NCBI GenBank assembly: GCA_034189695.1
Contig: JAXHUA010000098.1
Coordinates: 1 to 11,158, forward strand
Length of the DNA stretch: 11,158 nt
Reading direction: 5' to 3'
Source of the DNA: JAXHUA01 sp034189695
Lineage (GTDB): Bacteria > Chloroflexota > Dehalococcoidia > E44-bin15
Shown: positions 6,724 through 11,158 of the stretch, piece by piece
Layout: every line of letters starts with the position of its first letter
Position numbering within the stretch: the stretch's first letter is position 1
Notes under the pieces: generated by a model
Seen by the model: the letters and a program-made list of their open reading frames with translations, nothing else
The model's database searches: none
Told to the model about the DNA's origin: nothing
Translations under genes and position numbers: made by a program

Positions 6724-8367
6724 CTAGTAAACGATGGAGGCGATGCCGACGCTGATTGCCACCGCAGCGAATATGATGGCGGCGTAGGTGGCGACCATCT
6801 CCCAGGAAGACATGTACTTGCGGACTTTGGACGCTTCCTCGGCGGCCTGCTCGGCTTTCATGAGCGCTTCATCAGCGCGCGTGCTGATCCGCGCCATAGC
6901 GGCCTCGGCGGCCTCTTTTGCGGCGTCCTCAGACGCTCGGCGCGCTGCTTCGGCCGCAGAGAGCGCTACCGCCGCCTGCCCTGCTGCTGTTGCCGCCGCA
7001 GCATCTGCGCCGGACAACAGTTGATGTAGCACGGCTATGGCCGCCAGGACAGCCTTGTCGCCGGCGAGGTCAGCCTCCTCCGCTGCCTTGAAGGTCTTCT
7101 CGGCCACCTGCAATCCGGTCGCCGCCGCCTGCTTGGCATCGTTGCCGGCGGTGTCAGTTCGTTTGGCAACTTCTCCTGTCGTGCTGGCTGCCGCCGCGAT
7201 GGCTTCGTCTCCCTCAACAGCGGCCACATCGGACTTACGGCCTACTTCCTCGGCGGCGCGGTAGGCGGCAGCGGCGGCCCGCCTGGCGTCGGTGCCTGCC
7301 TCATTGGCTTTCATTGCCGTCTCGGCGCTGCGGTTGGCATTGACCTCAGCGGTTGCGGCTTCAGCCGCCCTGGTGCTCGCTTCGGCTTGGGCAGCGGCGG
7401 CGTTCGCTGCTTCAATGGCCTGCTCGACCCCGGACTTTGCGGCAGTAGCGCCACCTTCGCGTCTGGCGGCCGCCTGCGCTGCTGCTGTTGCCGCCACGGC
7501 ATCTGCACCGGATACCAGTTGATGTAGCAGGGTGATGGCCGCCAGGATGGCCTTGTCCCCGGCGAGGTCAGCCTTCTCAGCTGCCTTGAAGGTCTTCTCG
7601 GCCGCTTCGAATCCGGTCGCCGCTGCCTGCTTGGCGTCGTTGCCAGCGGCGTCAGTCCGTTCGGCAACCTCCCCTGTCGTGCTGGCCGACGCCGCGATGG
7701 CTTCATCTCCCTCCATAGCCGCCACGTCGGACTTGCGGCCCACTTCCTCGGCAGCGCGGTACGCGGCAGCGGCGGCCCGCCTGGCGTCGGTGCCCGCCTC
7801 ATCGGCTTTCATTGCCGTCTCGGCGCTGGGGTTGGCATTGACCTCAGCGGCGGCGGCCTCAGCCGCCCTGGCGCTCGCTTCGGCCTGGGCAACGGCGGCG
7901 TTCGCTGCTTCAATGGCCTGCTCGACGCCGGTCTTCGCGGCTACAGCGCCGCCTTCGCATCTGGCGGCCGCCTGCGCTGCTGCTGTTGCCGCCACGGCAT
8001 CTGCACCGGATACCAGTTGATGTAGCAGGGTGATGGCCGCCAGGATCGCCTTGTCCCCGGCGAGGTCAGCCTTCTCAGCTGCCTTGAAGGTCTTCTCGGC
8101 CGCTTCGAATCCGGTCGCCGCTGCCTGCTTGGCGTCGTTGCCAGCGGCGTCAGTCCGTTCGGCAACCTCCCCTGTCGTGCTGGCCGACGCCGCGATGGCC
8201 CAAACATCAGGTTTGAGCCCTTCCAGAAAGAAGCACTCTACTCCATAATGTATAAGGTACAAGAAAAAGATGTCGCCGTTAAGGAGGCGGTGCTGGAGCT
8301 TACGCCCTACTAACATGAGTATGACGAAGCTCCCAGCAGCCATAATCTGCCTCTGGTAGCTTGTCAT
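6724..8367 (-). CDS. Alanine-rich tandem-repeat protein with C-terminal membrane helix; N-terminus is an Lgt-like fragment
   Basis: This 547-residue ORF is a chimera. Residues 1-56 resemble the C-terminal part of Lgt (annotated separately). Residues 57-222 and 223-388 are two full copies of a 166-residue unit, and 389-466 is a partial third copy. The units are very rich in Ala with interspersed Glu, Lys, Asp and Arg and almost no Pro or Gly-rich breaks, so they should form long helices or a coiled coil. Residues about 467-519 stay helical and charged (ARRASEDAAKEAAEAAMA). The last 28 residues (SSWEMVATYAAIIFAAV...) form one membrane helix, so the protein looks C-tail anchored. No good ribosome binding site precedes the ATG at 8367, and an in-frame TGA lies immediately upstream, so this start may be accidental and the original N-terminus lost. 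Function unknown; a stalk, scaffold or surface role is only a possibility. Confidence 0.6.
   Translation of the reverse strand: MTSYQRQIMAAGSFVILMLVGRKLQHRLLNGDIFFLYLIHYGVECFFLEGLKPDVWAIAASASTTGEVAERTDAAGNDAKQAAATGFEAAEKTFKAAEKADLAGDKAILAAITLLHQLVSGADAVAATAAAQAAARCEGGAVAAKTGVEQAIEAANAAVAQAEASARAAEAAAAEVNANPSAETAMKADEAGTDARRAAAAAYRAAEEVGRKSDVAAMEGDEAIAASASTTGEVAERTDAAGNDAKQAAATGFEAAEKTFKAAEKADLAGDKAILAAITLLHQLVSGADAVAATAAAQAAARREGGATAAKSGVEQAIEAANAAAAQAEASTRAAEAATAEVNANRSAETAMKANEAGTDARRAAAAAYRAAEEVGRKSDVAAVEGDEAIAAAASTTGEVAKRTDTAGNDAKQAAATGLQVAEKTFKAAEEADLAGDKAVLAAIAVLHQLLSGADAAAATAAGQAAVALSAAEAARRASEDAAKEAAEAAMARISTRADEALMKAEQAAEEASKVRKYMSSWEMVATYAAIIFAAVAISVGIASIVY
6970..7203 (-). repeat. 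498-bp tandem repeat, partial diverged copy 3
   Basis: This copy encodes residues 389-466 (AIAAAASTTGEVAKRTDTAG to SGADAAAATAAGQAA). It matches the first 78 residues of the unit with roughly a dozen substitutions, then gives way to the unique C-terminal helix and membrane anchor. It is the oldest-looking copy. Confidence 0.85.
7204..7701 (-). repeat. 498-bp tandem repeat, copy 2
   Basis: This copy encodes residues 223-388. The period is fixed by shared words, for example GGCAACCTCC at 7663 and 8161, and GGCAAC at 7165, each exactly 498 bases apart. About nine residues differ from copy 1, all in the second half of the unit. Confidence 0.9.
7702..8199 (-). repeat. 498-bp tandem repeat, copy 1
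   Basis: This copy encodes residues 57-222 of the repeat protein, from AIAASASTTGEV to DVAAMEGDE. The first 79 residues are identical to copy 2, and I see only one base difference there (around 8046 versus 7548). The copy begins abruptly at base 8199, directly against the Lgt-like segment. Confidence 0.9.
8200..8367 (-). pseudogene. lgt: C-terminal fragment of prolipoprotein diacylglyceryl transferase (Lgt)
   Basis: The first 56 residues of the repeat ORF include a hydrophobic helix (AGSFVILMLVGRKL), then LLNGDIFFLYLIHYGVECFF and LEGLKPDVW. This follows the end of Lgt: a membrane helix, a short basic loop with G-D/E-x-F, then L-Y-L-I-x-Y-G-x-x-R-F-x-x-E. Lgt transfers diacylglycerol from phosphatidylglycerol to the lipobox cysteine of prelipoproteins. 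The spacing Y41, C45, E49 matches Y235, R239, E243 of E. coli Lgt, so the arginine is Cys here (codon TGC at 8233-8235, one transition from CGC). The rest of Lgt, including the HGG-type and signature motifs, is absent. It is a non-functional remnant fused in frame to unrelated repeats. Identification is from motif memory only. Confidence 0.6.
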
Positions 8368-8637
8368 TCATCCAGCGGATAGAATAACATATTTTTGGTT
8401 TCTTTGGAGATTCTTCCTGTTGGAACGGCATGGTAGACCAGGGGCTGGTTACACGCCAGGCGAGGCTCAAGAGAAGAAATCGAGGAGTACCAGTTTGATG
8501 GCCCCAAGGTCATAAGATTAAGAAAGCGTCTGATTGGTTTTGAAGGCACACCCTATGACGTTGCCGAGTGACAGCGTGAAAAGTGGATAAGCACTTTACC
8601 ACAAATTCAAAGAGATTTCTTCAAAGGGAGAAAGGAA
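8360..8637 (+). pseudogene. Possible decayed gene fragment
   Basis: This 270-base stretch without an intact gene contains frames whose translation looks protein-like. Frame from 8360: a hydrophobic stretch (ITYFWFLWRFFLLERHGRPG) then AGYTPGEAQEKK up to 8479. From 8479 the frame one base off continues IEEYQFDGPKVIRLRKRL then IGFEGTPYDVAE and a TGA at 8569-8571. The same frame then runs open (QREKWISTLPQIQRDFFKGR) into the next gene. Adding one A to the AAA run at 8477-8479 would join the first two parts, and a Trp or Arg codon in place of TGA would join the rest. I do not recognise the family. It could be chance. It overlaps the start of the minus-strand chimeric ORF. Confidence 0.3.
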
Positions 8638-8997
8638 ATGACAAGGGTGGATAGTTTCCAGTTCGGTTCTATCGTCATCAACGGAAGGAAGTACGGGCGT
8701 GATGCTCTCCTTTTCCCCGATGGCACAGTAAGGGAAAGGAAAGGGGGGTTCTGGAAGTTTGGCAGCCATGCCATCAAGGAGGCTGACATCGAGGAACTGG
8801 TCAGGGCTAAACCCGAGGTACTCGTTGTCGGCACGGGCACAAATGGCAAAGCAAAGGTAACCTCCGAGGCAGAAGCCTGCGCCAAAGAGGCGAACATCGG
8901 ACTCCTGAGCGCTCCGTCAGCAGAAGCGATAAAGCAGCTAAACCAGCTTATTGATGAAGGGAAGCGGGTATCAGCCCTTATCCATATCACCTGCTGA
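8638..8997 (+). CDS. Mth938-like domain protein (DUF498/DUF598 family)
   Basis: This 119-residue protein has the full-length pattern of the Mth938-like fold: DSFQFGSIVINGRKYGRDAL at the N-terminus, a short F-P-D-G turn, the conserved AKPEVLVVGTGTNGKAKV loop (57-74), a helix with AxAAKExxI-like spacing, and the characteristic C-terminal ALIHITC (113-119). The family includes the human complex I assembly factor NDUFAF3, but the bacterial and archaeal members have no settled function. The length is normal. A ribosome binding site (AAAGGGAG, 8623-8630, or AAGGA, 8632-8636) precedes the ATG. The htpX-like gene follows 70 bases downstream on the same strand. Confidence 0.85.
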   Translation: MTRVDSFQFGSIVINGRKYGRDALLFPDGTVRERKGGFWKFGSHAIKEADIEELVRAKPEVLVVGTGTNGKAKVTSEAEACAKEANIGLLSAPSAEAIKQLNQLIDEGKRVSALIHITC

Positions 8998-9054
8998 CAT
9001 GAATCGTGACCGATAGTATTTCCAGAATCCAATAGACCATAAAGACAACCTGGC

Positions 9055-9061
9055 AAGGAGG
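9055..9061 (+). promoter_or_regulatory. Strong Shine-Dalgarno site for the HtpX-like gene
   Basis: AAGGAGG is a full-length match to the anti-Shine-Dalgarno sequence. It sits 6 bases before the ATG at 9068 and fixes that start. Confidence 0.8.
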
Positions 9062-9067
9062 ACAAAC

Positions 9068-10033
9068 ATGTGGCTTCGGACGAGAATGTTCTTACTGGTA
9101 GCACTGCTTTTCGGCATCCTCTACGGTGTGATTACCGGCATTGGCACCTGGATGGGTGCCGGCAACGCTGTGTCCTATACTATATTGGCTTTTGTCTTCC
9201 TGGGTCTACAGTACCTCATCGGCCCCTCAATAGTGGCCTGGACAATGAGGATAAGGTGGGTCTCTGAGAAGGAAGCCCCGGAGCTGCACCGGATGGTGGC
9301 AGAGCTGGCAGAGAAAGCACACCTGCCCAAGCCTAAGGTAGGTGTCTCGCAGCTATCCATCCCCAACGCCTTCGCCTTCGGAAGAACACAGAAAGACGGG
9401 CGGGTCTGTGTCACCCAGGGTATCCTTAATCTCCTTAGCCGGGACGAGCTCAAAGCCGTCCTGGGGCACGAGATGTCCCACATCAAGCACCGGGATATGG
9501 CGATTATCACCCTGCTCTCCGCCATCCCTCTCATCATGTACTGGATTGCCTGGAGCACGATGTTCCGGGGGATGCTTGGCGGGAGGAGGGAAGGCGGCGG
9601 CGCGGCTATCATTATCGGCATGGGAGCTTTTCTCCTCTACTTCATCACCAACCTGCTAGTGCTTTACGGCTCCCGCATCCGGGAATACTATGCCGATAAA
9701 GGGAGCGTAGAGCTAGGCAATGAGCCGCATCATCTGGCGACCGCTCTTTACAAGCTGGTCTACGGTAACGCCCGCTTCCGCGGCAAACAGGAACTGAAAC
9801 AGGTTGAAGGGGTAAAAGCCTTCTTCGTTAACGACCCGTCCCGCGCCTGGTATGAAGTAAAGGAGCTGACTCAGGTTGACCGGGATATGAGCGGCACGAT
9901 TGACAGCGAGGAGCTAATGGAGCTGCAGGGCAAGACGGTGCATCTGGGCACCGCCGATAAGATGATGGAACTCTTAACCACCCACCCTAACATGCTCAAA
10001 AGGATAAAGCACCTGTCCTCGCTGGCAGCCTGA
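9068..10033 (+). CDS. HtpX-like membrane zinc metalloprotease (M48) with EF-hand-like loop
   Basis: This 321-residue peptidase M48B protein is expected to degrade misfolded membrane proteins from the cytoplasmic face. Two membrane segments lie near 6-29 and 35-59. The zinc motif is HEMSH (H134, E135, H138), and the third ligand is E206 in RIREYYADKGS. Two more membrane segments lie around 145-165 and 178-201. The SIPNAFAFGR and THPNMLKRI segments are typical of the family. Between the catalytic domain and the C-terminus, residues 271-282 (DRDMSGTIDSEE) make a complete canonical EF-hand loop with D1, D3, S5, D9 and E12, flanked by short helices. This is not part of E. coli HtpX. The gene lies 19 bases before the TauE/SafE permease gene. 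The HtpX assignment is strong; regulation by calcium is inference. Confidence 0.92.
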   Translation: MWLRTRMFLLVALLFGILYGVITGIGTWMGAGNAVSYTILAFVFLGLQYLIGPSIVAWTMRIRWVSEKEAPELHRMVAELAEKAHLPKPKVGVSQLSIPNAFAFGRTQKDGRVCVTQGILNLLSRDELKAVLGHEMSHIKHRDMAIITLLSAIPLIMYWIAWSTMFRGMLGGRREGGGAAIIIGMGAFLLYFITNLLVLYGSRIREYYADKGSVELGNEPHHLATALYKLVYGNARFRGKQELKQVEGVKAFFVNDPSRAWYEVKELTQVDRDMSGTIDSEELMELQGKTVHLGTADKMMELLTTHPNMLKRIKHLSSLAA

Positions 10034-10052
10034 GAAAAGGAGATAGTAAATA

Positions 10053-10847
10053 GTGTTCTCTCTAATTGAGATAGTCATAATCCTGCTCATCGGGGCCGGG
10101 GGCGGTATAATGGTCGGCATCATGGGCGGCAGCGGCGTTATGGTGGTGGTGCCGATGCTGACCCTGCTGCTATCTTTTCCGGTCCACACGGCCATCGGCA
10201 CCAGCCTGCTAATAAACATAGTAGCTGCCCTGATTACCTCTTTTATCTACTACCGTCACCGGAACCTCTACATCAAGCCCGCGCTGTGGATTGCCCTTGG
10301 CTCGGTTGTCGGCGCTCAGGCAGGGAGCATATTTGCTGATATGATACCTGCTTTGGGTATGAGCAATCTCTTCGGGCTGATGCTCATCCCCATGGGGATA
10401 CTGTTGTGGGTCAGAGGCATTCGACGGACAACCGGAGGCGTAAGCAATTCTGCGAACAACACATTACCTGTAGAAACACGAAAAGGCAGGCTAATCGCAG
10501 TTGGGCTGGGACTATTCGTGGGCATCATGTGCGGTCTATTCGGGGCGGGGGGCGGCGGAATGATATTCATTATCCTCATTTTTGTGCTCCGCTATCCAAT
10601 CCATTTGGCAGTCGGGACCTCTTCCCTTATTATGGCAATAACTGCTACTTCAGGTACCATAGGCTACGCCATTCATGGCAATATCGACATATATGTAGCC
10701 CTAATTGCCAGTGTATCCACAGTTCTGGCTGCCGGCCTCGGAGCGCGGGTAGCCAACCGGGTCAGTGAAAGGACTCTTGGGCGTATCATCGGCGCTGTTT
10801 TGACCATACTGGGCGTGGTCATGATTGCCACTCAGCACCTGGCTTAG
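10053..10847 (+). CDS. TauE/SafE-family membrane permease
   Basis: This 264-residue integral membrane protein has seven to eight hydrophobic segments in two related halves. Each half carries the family signature of a glycine-rich segment followed by P-x-x-x-A-x-G-T-S: VGIMGGSGVM...FPVHTAIGTSLL (21-53) and VGIMCGLFGAGGGGM...YPIHLAVGTSSL (157-192). TauE/SafE proteins are proposed exporters of sulfite, sulfoacetate or other organosulfur anions; the substrate here cannot be predicted. The GTG start at 10053 is preceded by AAAGGAG at 10036-10042, with a 10-base spacer. It probably shares a transcript with the upstream protease gene. No terminator is visible after the stop. Confidence 0.9.
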   Translation: MFSLIEIVIILLIGAGGGIMVGIMGGSGVMVVVPMLTLLLSFPVHTAIGTSLLINIVAALITSFIYYRHRNLYIKPALWIALGSVVGAQAGSIFADMIPALGMSNLFGLMLIPMGILLWVRGIRRTTGGVSNSANNTLPVETRKGRLIAVGLGLFVGIMCGLFGAGGGGMIFIILIFVLRYPIHLAVGTSSLIMAITATSGTIGYAIHGNIDIYVALIASVSTVLAAGLGARVANRVSERTLGRIIGAVLTILGVVMIATQHLA

Positions 10848-10877
10848 CTATACTTCACCTCCGATGAAAGAGGCGCT

Positions 10878-10904
10878 AGCAGCGTGTTGCGTCAATAGAA
10901 AGTG
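10878..10904. other. Possible terminal inverted repeat of the insertion sequence
   Basis: Read on the minus strand just past the transposase stop is ACTTTCTATTGACGCAACAC, preceded by GGTAAC. Transposases of this type usually stop within a few tens of bases of the element end, and T/G-rich ends containing TTTCTATTGAC are plausible. The partner end is outside the window, so this is inferred from position only. Confidence 0.3.
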
Positions 10905-11158
10905 TTACCGAACGGTGGTTGGTTGCCTCATAAATGAGGTTACCGAAGCCTCCTTTCCTTGGGCATGCTCAGCCATGGCCCATAGTGTTTCCAGTTGACG
11001 GTTGACCTGTTCGTGAAGTCTTACCGGATTCAGGGAGCGGTACAGCTTCTCCAGAGCTTGCTTGGATTCGGCGTTCAGCACGCCGTGGTAGGGGGTCGTG
11101 GCCTCGTCGTACACCTTGCGCACTTTGGCCCCTTGCCTGCTCTTGTGCTTCAGCTTCA
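10905..11158 (-). mobile_element. Integrase-type transposase, C-terminal part (cut by window edge)
   Basis: An open minus-strand frame enters from the right edge and stops with TAA at 10905-10907. The visible 84 residues start KLKHKSRQGAKVRKVYDEAT, then TPYHGVL, a helix, and YRSLNPVRLHEQVNRQLETL before a short tail. This is the C-terminal tail seen after the DDE integrase core in rve-type transposases (IS481-like and related groups), where K-x-R-x-G-x-K-V-x-K-x-Y-D-x-x-x-T-P-Y-x-R-L-L is followed by L-N-P. The catalytic core is outside the window, so activity cannot be judged. Internal ATG/GTG codons such as 11123 are not the true start. Confidence 0.75.

Noticed and set aside
6970..8199. CRISPR array
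   Set aside because: The repeat unit is 498 bp, coding and contiguous, with no short repeats separated by unique spacers.
7037..8248. Plus-strand alanine/serine-rich frames opposite the repeat gene
   Set aside because: They repeat only because the DNA repeats, and several are broken by stops between units, whereas the minus frame runs unbroken through all units to a sensible membrane helix.
8364..8549. 61-codon minus-strand ORF upstream of the chimeric gene
   Set aside because: No ribosome binding site or recognisable motif, and no similarity to the missing part of Lgt that one would hope to find there.
8561..8591. Promoter for the Mth938-like gene (TTGCCG and GATAAG)
   Set aside because: The -35 to -10 spacing is 19 bases and both boxes are weak; I could not separate it from chance.
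10926..10939. Perfect palindrome CCTCATAAATGAGG
   Set aside because: It lies within the end of the transposase coding sequence, is short, and has no neighbouring feature that would make it an operator or terminator.

Overview
The window looks like a contig from an uncultured member of the Chloroflexota, most likely the Dehalococcoidia. This is inferred from the gene order (PEP synthase end, dgt, dnaG, rpoD), from a sigma factor with an acidic N-terminus and a long spacer between regions 1.2 and 2, and from the style of the DnaG zinc finger. I could not run a similarity search to confirm it.

Region 1 (1-5321, plus strand) is a tightly packed housekeeping operon. It holds the end of a PEP synthase/PPDK-family gene, a dGTPase-like HD hydrolase, DNA primase, the principal sigma factor, and a small membrane-anchored protein of unknown function, separated by gaps of only 1-8 bases. 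Its last gene runs 149 bases into the 3' end of the convergent ffh gene.

Region 2 (5173-6541, minus strand) is ffh, the signal recognition particle GTPase. It has a GTG start, a good ribosome binding site and a textbook-like promoter. Between it and the next gene is about 180 bp of GC-rich non-coding DNA with strong hairpins.

Region 3 (6724-8367, minus strand) is the oddest part. It is one long alanine-rich ORF built from a 498-bp (166-residue) tandem repeat, two full copies plus a partial one, ending in a C-terminal membrane helix. Its N-terminal 56 residues are not repeat but resemble the C-terminal end of prolipoprotein diacylglyceryl transferase (Lgt), with the catalytic-region arginine replaced by cysteine. 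The gene is therefore a chimera, created by a rearrangement or by an assembly join at 8199/8200. On the other strand, 8360-8637 carries what looks like a decayed gene fragment.

Region 4 (8638-10847, plus strand) has visibly lower GC and holds an Mth938-like protein, an M48/HtpX-type membrane metalloprotease with an embedded EF-hand-like calcium loop, and a TauE/SafE-family permease. Each has a recognisable ribosome binding site. The htpX-like and tauE-like genes are 19 bp apart and probably co-transcribed.

Region 5 (10905-11158, minus strand) is the 3' end of an integrase-type transposase running off the window. The broken lgt/repeat junction on one side and the transposase on the other suggest that regions 3-5 are a rearranged or acquired segment beside a conserved housekeeping block.
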